Below the pieces are notes generated by a model. The model was not told where the DNA came from. It made no database searches and saw nothing but the letters and a program-made list of their open reading frames with translations. Shown here in pieces: positions 40,601 to 52,196 of a stretch of DNA of 64,000 nt. This stretch comes from Diadema setosum (lineage: Eukaryota > Echinodermata > Echinoidea > Diadematoida > Diadematidae): NCBI GenBank assembly GCA_033980235.1, contig CM067067.1, forward strand, positions 5,398,289 to 5,462,288, written 5' to 3'. Position numbers and translations under genes: made by a program. Numbering within the stretch: position 1 is the stretch's first letter; each line of letters begins with the position of its first letter.

Positions 40601-42782
40601 CCCCCTGCACACACCCAGCTGCCCGCTGGCTCTGCACACTGAGCACTCAGTACACCCCCTGCACACACCCAGCTGCCCGCTGGCTCTGCACACTGAGCAC
40701 TCAGTACACCCCCTGCACACACCCAGCTGCCCGCTGGCTCTGCACACTGAGCACTCAGTACACCCCCTGCACACACCCAGCTGCCCGCTGGCTCTGCACA
40801 CTGAGCACTCAGTACACCCCCTGCACACACCCAGCTGCCCGCTGGCTCTGCACACTGAGCACTCAGTACACCCCCTGCACACACCCAGCTGCCCGCTGGC
40901 TCTGCACACTGAGCACTCAGTACACCCCCTGCACACACCCAGCTGCCCGCTGGCTCTGCACACTGAGCACTCAGTACACCCCCTGCACACACCCAGCTGC
41001 CCGCTGGCTCTGCACACTGAGCACTCAGTACACCCCCTGCACACACCCAGCTGCCCGCTGGCTCTGCACACTGAGCACTCAGTACACCCCCTGCACACAC
41101 CCAGCTGCCCGCTGGCTCTGCACACTGAGCACTCAGTACACCCCCTGCACACACCCAGCTGCCCGCTGGCTCTGCACACTGAGCACTCAGTACACCCCCT
41201 GCACACACCCAGCTGCCCGCTGGCTCTGCACACTGAGCACTCAGTACACCCCCTGCACACACCCAGCTGCCCGCTGGCTCTGCACACTGAGCACTCAGTA
41301 CACCCCCTGCACACACCCAGCTGCCCGCTGGCTCTGCACACTGAGCACTCAGTACACCCCCTGCACACACCCAGCTGCCCGCTGGCTCTGCACACTGAGC
41401 ACTCAGTACACCCCCTGCACACACCCAGCTGCCCGCTGGCTCTGCACACTGAGCACTCAGTACACCCCCTGCACACACCCAGCTGCCCGCTGGCTCTGCA
41501 CACTGAGCACTCAGTACACCCCCTGCACACACCCAGCTGCCCGCTGGCTCTGCACACTGAGCACTCAGTACACCCCCTGCACACACCCAGCTGCCCGCTG
41601 GCTCTGCACACTGAGCACTCAGTACACCCCCTGCACACACCCAGCTGCCCGCTGGCTCTGCACACTGAGCACTCAGTACACCCCCTGCACACACCCAGCT
41701 GCCCGCTGGCTCTGCACACTGAGCACTCAGTACACCCCCTGCACACACCCAGCTGCCCGCTGGCTCTGCACACTGAGCACTCAGTACACCCCCTGCACAC
41801 ACCCAGCTGCCCGCTGGCTCTGCACACTGAGCACTCAGTACACCCCCTGCACACACCCAGCTGCCCGCTGGCTCTGCACACTGAGCACTCAGTACACCCC
41901 CTGCACACACCCAGCTGCCCGCTGGCTCTGCACACTGAGCACTCAGTACACCCCCTGCACACACCCAGCTGCCCGCTGGCTCTGCACACTGAGCACTCAG
42001 TACACCCCCTGCACACACCCAGCTGCCCGCTGGCTCTGCACACTGAGCACTCAGTACACCCCCTGCACACACCCAGCTGCCCGCTGGCTCTGCACACTGA
42101 GCACTCAGTACACCCCCTGCACACACCCAGCTGCCCGCTGGCTCTGCACACTGAGCACTCAGTACACCCCCTGCACACACCCAGCTGCCCGCTGGCTCTG
42201 CACACTGAGCACTCAGTACACCCCCTGCACACACCCAGCTGCCCGCTGGCTCTGCACACTGAGCACTCAGTACACCCCCTGCACACACCCAGCTGCCCGC
42301 TGGCTCTGCACACTGAGCACTCAGTACACCCCCTGCACACACCCAGCTGCCCGCTGGCTCTGCACACTGAGCACTCAGTACACCCCCTGCACACACCCAG
42401 CTGCCCGCTGGCTCTGCACACTGAGCACTCAGTACACCCCCTGCACACACCCAGCTGCCCGCTGGCTCTGCACACTGAGCACTCAGTACACCCCCTGCAC
42501 ACACCCAGCTGCCCGCTGGCTCTGCACACTGAGCACTCAGTACACCCCCTGCACACACCCAGCTGCCCGCTGGCTCTGCACACTGAGCACTCAGTACACC
42601 CCCTGCACACACCCAGCTGCCCGCTGGCTCTGCACACTGAGCACTCAGTACACCCCCTGCACACACCCAGCTGCCCGCTGGCTCTGCACACTGAGCACTC
42701 AGTACACCCCCTGCACACACCCAGCTGCCCGCTGGCTCTGCACACTGAGCACTCAGTACACCCCCTGCACACACCCAGCTGC
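37621..42782 (+). repeat. 54-bp minisatellite: 95 complete, apparently identical units plus a 32-base partial
   Basis: Units start at 37,621 and every 54 bases to 42,751. Each begins ACTCAGTACACCCCCTGC, continues ACACACCCAGCTGCCCGC and ends TGGCTCTGCACACTGAGC. By count the unit has 25 C, 10 G, 11 A and 8 T (65% GC), far above the flanks. I saw no substitution or indel in any copy. At each unit junction ACTGAG-CA-CTCAGT forms a palindrome, and every unit carries one CAGCTG. Because 54 is a multiple of 3, four frames (two per strand) stay open for over 1,700 codons, e.g. an 18-residue STQYTPCTHPAARWLCTL repeat, but the array has no ATG on either strand and each long frame starts at GTG. I therefore call it satellite DNA, not a gene. 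Left border: a half-unit (CTCAGTACACC) at 37,603; right border: degrades after AGCTGC. Confidence 0.97.
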
Positions 42783-42800
42783 GGCTCTACATATTCTTAA

Positions 42801-43100
42801 ATTGTGTAAAAAAAAAGCTGTTATAAAAAGTGGTTGAATGAATGCATTTTTTGTACTGTCTTTTTATCACCGAGGTAGTGATGATTTGACAGTACAAAGA
42901 AATGCATTCATTGCACCACTCTTTTGAACAGATTTTTTTTTCCTCGATCAATTGTGTAAAAAAAAAAGCTGTTAGAAAAAGTGGTTGAATGAATGCATTT
43001 TTTGTACTGTCTTTTTATCACCGAGGTAGTGATGATTTGACAGTACAAAGAAATGCATTCATTGCACCACTCTTTTTTAACAGATTTTTTTCCTCGATCA
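42801..43100 (+). repeat. 150-bp tandem duplication, each unit containing a hairpin
   Basis: The two units (42,801-42,950 and 42,951-43,100) begin ATTGTGTAAAAAAAA and end TTCCTCGATCA. Within each, arms AGTGGT-TGAATGAATGC...GTACTGTC and GACAGTAC...GCATTCATTGCACCACT pair (42,829-42,860 with 42,888-42,920, and the equivalents about 150 bases on), enclosing an inner ATCAC/GTGAT stem. It starts 18 bases after the 54-bp array ends. The copies differ by only a few bases and homopolymer lengths. Confidence 0.93.
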
Positions 43101-43269
43101 TATGTTTACGTAGTGATTGTTTTATGTTTATGCATTAATGTCCCGATTGTGTGTTGTTATCCCAGTTATGTGTTGTTATGTGCGTATATATGCACTAGTT
43201 ATCATGGACACACATTTTCCTCTTTGACACCACTTCACCTCAAATAGTAAATGAAGAGCCCACAACAGC

Positions 43270-43330
43270 AAATCATCTTTTGCTTGCTCTGCAGACAACC
43301 AGCTCACATATTCTTAGTACTGTATAAAAA
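43270..43330 (+). repeat. Relic of the array's right border
   Basis: TTGCTCTGCAGACAACCAGCT followed by CACATATTCTTAG and a run of A repeats the order GGCTCTGCACA...CCCAGCT, ACATATTCTTAA, A-run found at the end of the 54-bp array. It is a diverged duplicate of the border, suggesting an earlier, larger or moved array. Confidence 0.5.
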
Positions 43331-43542
43331 AATGACCAGGAAATGAAGACAAAAAACAGTACAACAGTTTGATATTTTTTTCTTCTGTAGGATTTAGTAT
43401 TCCACCGTCCACTTAAAAAAGAAAATGTAAACCAATTAAGAGCCCAAAACGGATTCTAGCAGAGAATATCCAATTGTTATGCAGTTACTTCTCTCCGTGA
43501 ATCTTCCCGGTCACCATTAGAAACGGAAGTTCAAGCAGTTAA

Positions 43543-43834
43543 GGCTCGTTTACACCGAGCACGGTAACGGCAACGGTCCGGGTTTTTTTCCCTATGGTGG
43601 GCTAAAAAGAATGGTTCTGTTACATCAGTTCCCCAGCTAATAAATTGTTACAAATTTAATCTTTACTGCGGTGGGTGATTTTGTTGCTGTCGATTTTGAG
43701 ATAAGAATAACATTTTGGGTGACTTGGCACCGGTTAGCGATTTTTTGTTTTTACAACAGAACAAGTCATGATTCTCTCTGGGGCACCACAGCCAAGAACA
43801 GGACAGTTGCCGTTACCGTGCTCAGTGTAAATGC
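43543..43834. mobile_element. 292-bp TIR element (MITE-like)
   Basis: The left end GCTCGTTTACACCGAGCACG continues GTAACGGCAACGGTCC; the right end mirrors it with GGACAGTTGCCGTTACCG and TGCTCAGTGTAAATGCA. About 31 of 35 TIR positions agree. The open frames within encode no transposase. No clear target duplication was found. Confidence 0.82.
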
Positions 43835-44499
43835 ACCCGGGGTGCAGCCAATGAAGATGTTTGTGGTCGGTAGTTGTCTTTGTCCCGCAGCACGCCGAGT
43901 GAAGTCAGGAATTGCAAAAACATGATGCCATCCGTCACTGGCCAAACACCTAGCGACAGGAAATAGAAAATAAAAACACACAAACACAAAATGTGACCTG
44001 GAGTTAATACAAAATAGTTTAGGTTTGACAATCTTAATAAGAAATACATTGGCTCTCTACATTTTGAATGGTTGTAATAGAAAATGTATTACACGGACAT
44101 GCAGTGGTTAATTAACCAAGTACAGTAATATTTGTATTCTGCCATAACGCATGGCCCTCCCTTTGGCCAGGGAGGTTAGGTTGTCTCTTCAGCCTCCCCG
44201 TTTTAGCTACACAAAAAAGAAATTTTCAAATGCTTGCGCCGAAAGAATATTAAATGTCGAGCGTAATCTTCCGAACAATGATTGTTTCAGCCTTCCCAAT
44301 ATAGCGTATACGTATCACTTACAACTATCGGTGGTTGTGGTACAGTCGAGCCCACGAGAACACCGCCCTATCCCCGGAGGATGATGTCCACCAAAACGGC
44401 TGTTCTTCTTCGCCCGGTTTACGAGGATGATGCAGGTGCAGGGACGTTTAGTAGCAGAGTAGGGTCCACTTCAGAGGCGACACGATGGCAGACTGGTAC

Positions 44500-46245
44500 A
44501 TCGTCACTGATGCACCAGACGTCATTCTCCCCCTTTTTATATTATTTTCTCAAATCAAACTACATGCACCTCTATTACAGCCAATCAAAGAATCAAATTA
44601 TAGCCACACCTTGCTCTCGGGACAGCATCCCTTGTCTTCATTGGTGGAAGCGAAATTACCTGCCCCTCATCACCTGATCCAAAGTGGGTGTGGTTAACAC
44701 TCCTAGCCAAATAGTCCTTTCAAATTAGAATTACATGCAAATACATGCAAAAATCTCAGCGCTTGTTGCTAAGTGAGGCGAGCTTTGCCGACTCAAGAAA
44801 GAAAGGATCCCACACAATGAAACACACGGTATGTTTCCCCCAGGCTCGGCTTGGCGAAGGACGTTAACATGCCTATAGCATTAAAGTTTCCCTTCCACAA
44901 CTTAAAGAGTAAATTTGACCCCATGTTCTACTTAACAAGATTTTTTTTTCAAAGTAACTCATCCAAATAGAATATTAGGTCTAGACCTTTTTTTTTTCTC
45001 GATATTGGACGTGAAATGAGGATGAGGGATATCAGAGTGTAACATGCTTCTTCGACACCGTAATATCTGTCCCATCATCCCAAGTACAAAACGCACAAGT
45101 GAAACTAATTCTTCGAATAAGGTTCGTTCAAAACCATTGCAGATGTTCCTTTTGTCTAAAGTACATTTCTGATCTCGACTCCATTATACCATAATTGCCA
45201 GAAATTTACTTCTTTAAAGTTACTTGATGCAAAAGGGCTTATCCGTACACTTACTTCCCATTTGTAAAAAAGGAATGCTTATTGCCGACTTCTGCACAAA
45301 CACATGAGAAATTTTGAGGTGACAATTATCATCCCCTCACCTTATTTTCCCACGTAACTCTAATTGATATTAAATTTCTAGAAAGTCATGTGTGTTAAAA
45401 TTTAGAATTCCATTAAATACTTTTCTATATTTGCCTGATTACATTTAAAAATTCTTTATTGCGTTTGATATTTTTATGTTCTGTTTTAGACTAAACTCGA
45501 CCATAGCGTGTTTTTCCCTTTAAAGGCAAGCGTGGAATTAAGGATGAAAAGAAAATCCGATCTTTTGAATCTTCCTCGTCAAGTCACCTGCCTTCCTATT
45601 CATTCCCTCAGGTTCAGTGTTCGAATAGGGCGTGAATGTCACATTCGACAGAGACAAGTTAGTGTATAGAAGAGGTTTGCAATTCTCAAGGGAATTCTTT
45701 CAACAGCCGAAGTTTGTGGAAATGCATTACATAACATTTTGATCTCCTCGCTGACGCGCCAAGGTTTTTCTGTTGTTGTTATGATTAAAAGCTTTCATTA
45801 TTTCCCTTTCAAATTACATACCGTAATTTCCTCAATCTACAGCTCGGTCAGTGAAAGCGGAGCATGATAGCCAGTCATTGCCCTAATGACAAAATCCCTC
45901 TCCTTCATTGGTGTAAAAATAATTAGCATTTCCCCAAATCCCTCCTCTACATATCCCCAAAGTGGGTGCCTTAAACGCCCCTAGTCAAATGAGTCCTTTC
46001 CGAATTCGAATTCCATGGAAACGCATACAAAACCTCGGCGCTTAAATGAGACATGCACTAACCATGAACTCCCTTATTATCACATACCTTCCCCACCCTA
46101 TTCATTCTTTCGGGTCTTGTTTTGGAATAAGGCGTGATCCGTCAGAGACAATAGAATGATGGTCTGCCATACGACATCGTCTAGCGTATAATACACGCCT
46201 ACTGAATCGGTTTGCATTCCTCGTCATTTCAATAGCCGAAGCTAA
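44500..46245 (+). repeat. Macro-repeat field: copy A of a ~1.67-kb tandem duplication
   Basis: Landmarks shared with the next copy include GCTAAGTGAGGCGAGC (about 44,768), AGAGTGTAACAT (45,032), GACTTCTGCACAAAC (45,289) and TTTTTCCCTTTAAAGGCAAG (about 45,512). The end carries AGTGGGTGCCTTAAAC and GAGTCCTTTCC motifs typical of the field. Divergence is substantial, so this is an old duplication. It has no recognisable coding content. Confidence 0.7.
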
Positions 46246-47640
46246 TGGTAATGCGTTATACAGTCTCGACGTTTGTTGCTATGTGAGGAAAGCCGTGCCG
46301 ACATAAGAGGGGAAAACACACATACACAATAAAGAAGACAGGCTACTCGGAGTCGTCTATAGACCTGTTCAGTTTGGGTGCTGTTTTTTTTTAATCACCA
46401 CAACTGGGGGCTTCGCTGGTATGCTTAACGAAAGTTGATTCACGCATCTTGTTGCACTACCATTAAATCATCTTTTCTACTTACTTTGGCAGTCCCCCAT
46501 TTATGGCCAACATTAGCTACAGAGTTTTAAAACCGAATTGGTCTATAGGCCTGCATGCTTCGCAGTCAATGCTCCCTACCACAATTTAAAGGTAAACTCC
46601 AATCAATGGTCAACTTATCAAAAGAAAGAAGAAAAGTCAATAATTAAAGTGAATTAACAGACGCTTTATCAACATCGAATGTGAACGAGGATTTGGAGTA
46701 CCAGAGTTTAACATATTTCACAAAAACAGTAATAACTGTCCTATACAGATGCCCAAGTAACAAGGAAATAATTTCATCATCGGAAAACTCATCATTCAAG
46801 AGATCCGTTGAAAGGATAAAATCATAAAAGCACTCTTTTGTTTATAACACACCTATGATCTTCTCTTCTGAGATATTGCCAGAACTTCACTTCTGCGGAA
46901 TTGTTCGATGTTAATTTGTCTCCCATTTCTTCTTTTTCATGTGAAAAGAAAAATATGGAAGACTTCTGCACAAACAAACAGATTCGAGGTAATATGACAT
47001 CATCTCCTTTTTTTGATTTGCCGACGTGACTAGGATCGATATTACATTTCTGGGAAAACATGTGAAAATTGGGAATTCATTAACTTTCTTAAGAATTTAT
47101 TGCCCGATTGTAATGAAACATTCTTTGTTGTGTTTGTTTGATTGAAAATGTTCTTCCATTCTCACCTTGACTACGGAGAAATTTTCCATTTCTCCCTTTA
47201 AAGCAAGAGGGGACTAAGGGTTTGAAAAAAGAAACAGGTCAAGCTTTCTTTTGCATTTTCCTGGGCAATTCAACCGCTTCGTACCTCCGACTACGACCAC
47301 AGAGGGTCTGCTAAACAACATAATGTGACGTAATAAACCATTCAAGCCATCCCTTGTCAATGAAAGATGAACCAGTCTTTGCCCTCGTCTTCACAACAAA
47401 GCGGGAGCAGTATAAAACGTTAAAATATAATCAACCGAGTCCTTTCAGAAGTCAAATTCCATGCAAATACGTACAAAGTCTCTGCTCTTGCTAAATCTCG
47501 GCGCCTGTTGCCATGTGAGGAAAGCTAATATGCCGAATGTTACTACTGAAAGGGGCAAGAGTATGTACTGGTTGCCCTAATGACAAACCCCCTTGTCTTC
47601 TAGTGTTGCAACGAAATATTCACTTGCACAAGCAGTTTCT
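46246..47640 (+). repeat. Macro-repeat field: copy B of the ~1.67-kb duplication
   Basis: It repeats the landmarks of copy A about 1,670 bases later: AGAGTTTAACAT (46,702), GACTTCTGCACAAAC (46,963) and TTTCTCCCTTTAAAGCAAG (about 47,190), then GAGTCCTTTCAG and CTGTTGCCATGTGAGG. A TIR element at 46,363-46,549 is present here but absent at the matching place in copy A. Confidence 0.7.
46363..46549 (+). mobile_element. Dispersed CTGGGGGCTT-type TIR element, copy 2 (with both ends)
   Basis: The ends are CTATAGACCTGTTCAGTTTGGG and, inverted, AAAACCGAATTGGTCTATAG, giving an imperfect ~24-bp TIR. The interior ACTGGGGGCTTCG is shared with 19,618-19,778 and 55,917-56,085. The paralogous segment around 44,870 lacks the insertion, supporting mobility. 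Confidence 0.75.
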
Positions 47641-49336
47641 CTGTCACGGGGCTCAAGCTAGGTGGGCATGGTTAAAGGTCGTATAGCCCTCTTGCAAACA
47701 TCAGGAAACTTTGCACAGTAACTGATGAGGGATAATGTCTCCCAAAATCGCGTATGAAATCCTAATACACTTCAAGCTTATTTTATCTTAAGAAATGTAA
47801 AACTAATCACATGTAAGTCGAAAGTACGCCCCCTTTTTGTAATATTTGTTTCGGAGTCCAAATTAGTTTATTGGGAATCTAGATTCTTGTCCCCCCTCCC
47901 CCCCCCCCCTTTTTTTTATACTCCATCATCAAGAAGTTTCCTGTTTTAGGGCTGTATTATCTACATCGATATACCAGCTTATTACAGAAATCTGAGTTTC
48001 GAGATCGCAAAAGGGTCAAAGAACTTTAAAATTCCTAATCAAGCAAATCCATTCAAGAGGTTAGATTTTATTCAAATGTAGAGTGACTCCCGGTGTCTGT
48101 TGCTATGTGAAGCAAGGCAAGTCGAACTGAACAGAAGGAGAAAATCCGCCACTCACTGCATGCCTCCTATAGAAAAACCCGTCTGTCTCGGTGCTAATCT
48201 CCGGTTCCCTTAAATTGCCCATTACGCAAGCTATACTGCATAATTATGTTTGACATCCCTCGTCAAATTTTTCGAATGTATGATTACGTACGAAAATCCC
48301 AAAGCATATTCCTAAACCATCATCATGTTTACTCATCATGCAAATGTGAAGAATACCCATGTGGCACCCTGCCGTGAGTGCAAACCTGTTTTAGGCGCTG
48401 TTGGTCCCTTTATTGCTTACACGGACACTCTTCTCTGTTTTGCGAATTATTTCAGAAGAGTAAAGTTAAGCAAGCAGGTTGGTAAACGTTCAATCAAAAG
48501 CCGAATTCTGCTTTTGATTATATAAAGATAAACTGGTTGTAGTGTTTCAAAGCTTAGTAATTAATGTTTGTTTGGAATAAAACATCCATCACAGGCATAT
48601 TTGCATTTTAGCGATGAACGTGTAAAATAAAATCTCTCTGCTTGGTTTGTTCATACAAAATGTTATAAAAAACATTATTGTCAATAACTCAGCTATTATA
48701 CCTCTTCCCCTTTTTTACAAAGTTACAATTGTTCGGACATTAATGAGTGCAGAACAATTGATGATAATGATTCATTTTTTTCTTCTTTGAATTGCGTTAA
48801 AGCTGTAAAGTTGATAAAGACGACTCGTGTAAAAAAAAAAACAGCAGACTTGTGAGAGTATGCCGTCACACGTCCTCTGATTTAGCTGCGTGGTCGTTGC
48901 TGATGCATGTACCACTGTTCTTGTAAATCATAGAATGTTAACTTTTCCTGTGCCAATAAGTCAAATCTGCACAAATTTCACACACAAACTTATGTACAAG
49001 AAATTAATATGGCACATCTGTTAAATTCGCCTTTCATTTCTTTCTTTTTGATTTTACTGAATGTTTCGCTGAAGTCCTTGCTTAAATTTACTGATTTCTA
49101 AAAGCCAGCTTTAAATGGAATGAATTTCCAAATAAAGCAATGAAATAATACGGATCAATTCTCAATATTTTTCATATCTTCTTAGTCCTTTTGTTCTGTT
49201 TAATATAATTCTTAGTATCTTTTTGACTAAAGATAAAGTGCAACCCTCATGTTATTGTACATCCAACAGATTTTATTCTTGCAACGCTCTCTGTACCTCC
49301 GTTTATCGAATTCCTGTTGAAAATAAATTAACTCCA
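47641..49336. other. Downstream tail of macro-repeat field and unannotated DNA
   Basis: Further diverged motif copies occur at about 48,045-48,125 (ATTCAAATGTAGAGTGACTC, TGTTGCTATGTGAAGC) and 48,225-48,300. C-runs lie at 47,890-47,910. No gene was recognised; the 66-codon frame at 48,325 has no known domain. Confidence 0.5.
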
Positions 49337-49805
49337 TTAAAGGGGCATTCCAGACGATTTTCATAATTTCACATCATGTAGTACATAAATCAACAGATCC
49401 ACGTATAGACTTGTGGAATTTATTGTGGCCCTTGAGCAGAGAAACCAATAATCTGAAAATCTCAAACAAATTACACTGAACAGTGTTGATGACATATGAG
49501 CCTCACATATTTCAGAAATGTAGCAATGTAATTCAATTACAATACCACTTGCTTAACAAGTTCACCTGTGTAGAATCTATGCATACCTTCTTCTTTTGTT
49601 CTGCTTCCTTGAGCCCCAACTCATACATTCTTATGGTGAGGCTGGCCATGTCATCATCCTTGTTCATTGCAATTTGTTATAGATTTTGAAAACATTATTA
49701 TTCCTCATCCCAGTCACTATCAATTCTGAAACTCTGTACCCAGTATAAGTAATTTATAGTTGTTCAAATGTAAAAGTCTGAAAATCTTCCGGAGGTCCCC
49801 TTTAA
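49337..49805 (+). mobile_element. TTAA-bounded non-autonomous element, copy T2
   Basis: The ends are TTAAAGGGGCATTCCAGACG and, inverted, TTAAAGGGGACCTCCGGAAG, both inside TTAA. The whole 469-bp body is the reverse-complement counterpart of T1 at 8,137-8,690. The 68-codon frame inside (49,483-49,689) is not conserved as protein between the two copies. Confidence 0.85.
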
Positions 49806-51353
49806 CGTGTGTGTTTCTGCAAGGATGTTCGAGAGATGGAGTTACAACTGACTAATCAGCTGTCAGTTTTCTATGGATGGACAAAAGAATTTCACAGGTG
49901 CATTTGTGCCTTTGATGTTCGATGCTTGAAGCCGCCATCTTTCTGAGCAATCTGAAGATTCATTTTTTTACGCTAACATATAATATCGAGTATATGTTGC
50001 TTGTTTACATATCAAATGCAATGAAATTTCACCTACTTATAAAGCTTATATAAAACAAAAGTCAATTCCGTTCGAAAATATGTGCAAAAGTCTAAATCTG
50101 AGCTGTATTTTGTGATGTGTTTGAAATTTTACCCTCATGGAAAGCCGGTTTTATCACTTTTCTCCTTATTTCCACAAAATGAAACTAATATGGTATCATC
50201 TTCAAGTATAGTTCTTTATAAATTGATATATCAGATTAGCGTACAATCACGTACATTCGAGTAATTTTGATATCTATTTCAGCAATATTTGAGCAATTTC
50301 TTTTCGCGTACCCCCGTGCCTTTACCATTGCCTACCGCCCATCGTCTGTAAGTAGGGATAGCGAAAAGCAATTACCATCACAAAGACATCTTCCTTGGAC
50401 CCCAAAGTGGCTGGTGATTATGCAAAGAGATACGAGTCAATTGTCTTCGCATCTGAGCGGCAGATCCAGTTTGACACATACTTCAAATATTTTTGAGTGG
50501 CGACTTCGAGCATGTGATCAAGGCGAATAAGACTGTTGTGACTCCATTTCTCGAACCTCCTTGGTTTCTACAAGATGCATATAGCCTTTGCACATTCATT
50601 AAAATCATTGTAGGCCCTATTTACGTAGTGTCAGCAGGGGGTTTCAAAGAGAGACGTGTAGAGAAAGAGAGCTACGTAATGTAACATAGGTTGGCTAATT
50701 ACCTAGATAATTATAGAGGCTGGAACTTCTGGAATTTTGATCGGACCACCATAGTGTCACCTTTCCACGCATTCACACCAAACCGAAACCTCACGTTCCG
50801 GCGATATCTGTCGGCTATGGTATGACCTATTCTGGCGTATAATTTGCCAAGGCGGTTAACATTCCTAGTCAAATGACTTTGTTCAACGTCGAGTACCATA
50901 ATGTAGGCCTATATACCACACGCAAAATGCCGTCACTTGTTGCTGTGCGAGGCAAACTTGAAAAACAGCACAAATAGGAAACGCTCAGAAAAATGTGCAG
51001 ACACAAGATTCTCCCCAGTTGTTGGTTTACGTCGCCTTTCACTGCCCCTTTTAAAGGAGACATCGAACCGGTGTCACTTGACACTGATTATATAGGGAGA
51101 ACAAAAACTGAAAAAGCAGTAAAACGGAATGGCAACTGTGATTCATTTAAACAGGACGTTCAAAGGAACATTATGATACACTGTATTTCAGAGTTATGTT
51201 TTCGCGAAATAGTCACAATCACAATCATGCATCATTATGTAAATTAGACAAGACAATGACGTCATTATGTTGCCACTGTCCCGCTCGATACTTTAATCAC
51301 ACACATCCTACAGACCCTTGCAAACACCTATAGCCCTATACAGTATATTAGCT
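49806..51353. other. Unannotated DNA ending with one more macro-repeat relic
   Basis: The motifs GCGGTTAACATTCCTAGTC, CAAATGACTTTGTTCAA and CTTGTTGCTGTGCGAGGC at about 50,852-50,960 are the most distal relic of the field seen around the 54-bp array. No exon was recognised. Confidence 0.45.
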
Positions 51354-52162
51354 ATCCCAGGTCGAAAAACCAGTTGGCTAACTGGTACTGGTACCAGTTG
51401 ATTCCAGTTAAGGCAACTGGTTTCAATATGGAAAATGGGACCTGGAATCAACTGGTATCAACTGGTATTTGTCGAAATGGAATCAACTGGTACCAGTTGG
51501 AATCAATGGTATCAACTGGAATCAACTGGGATCCAGTTTACAAAATTAATTTTGTGTGTTGAATTATTTGAAGTATGGAGTTATACCAGAACATGTGTAT
51601 GTCACGACATTGTTAATATCCATAACCTATTATAATCCTACAGCTAAACCTAAAGCCTATACCTACAAGTACATTTAGGCTTAGCCTACGTCCTAGACCT
51701 AGTTAGTGCAAGGGATATTTCATTCATATATATAGGGCCATCTAGTTGCAATACTTTAAGACATGGTTACCAAGTAGATTACATTTTTATTATAAAAATA
51801 TGAAAATACCTCATCAAAGGTACAAGTTGAAATTGTGAATATCACGGCAATAATATTAGGTAAATTTCTAATTACATTTCAGACATTTAAGAGTTTATGA
51901 AATCATAATAACAATAAATTTAACAATATTTTATCTTTTTCACATGGAGAATTTGAATAGCTTATGAATATTCATGTGCAATAGAACCAGTAGAAACCAA
52001 TAGAAACCAACTGGTATCAAGTGGTATCAATATTTCAATTTTTTAGTTACTGGGTTTTAATCTAGAATGAAGTGGTAACCAAGTCCATGCAGTCAGGTAA
52101 ATGGTTTCAAATTGTGTCAATTAACTATTTGCACACAAACCGACACAAACACTCACACACAA

Positions 52163-52196
<34 letters not shown>

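Noticed and set aside
37621..42782. CRISPR array
   Set aside because: The units are head-to-tail with no unique spacers, and the sequence is eukaryotic with no cas genes.
37525..42837. A giant repeat protein of 1,770 residues
   Set aside because: There is no ATG in the array or at the frame starts, four frames are open at once, and the sister array has a non-triplet period.
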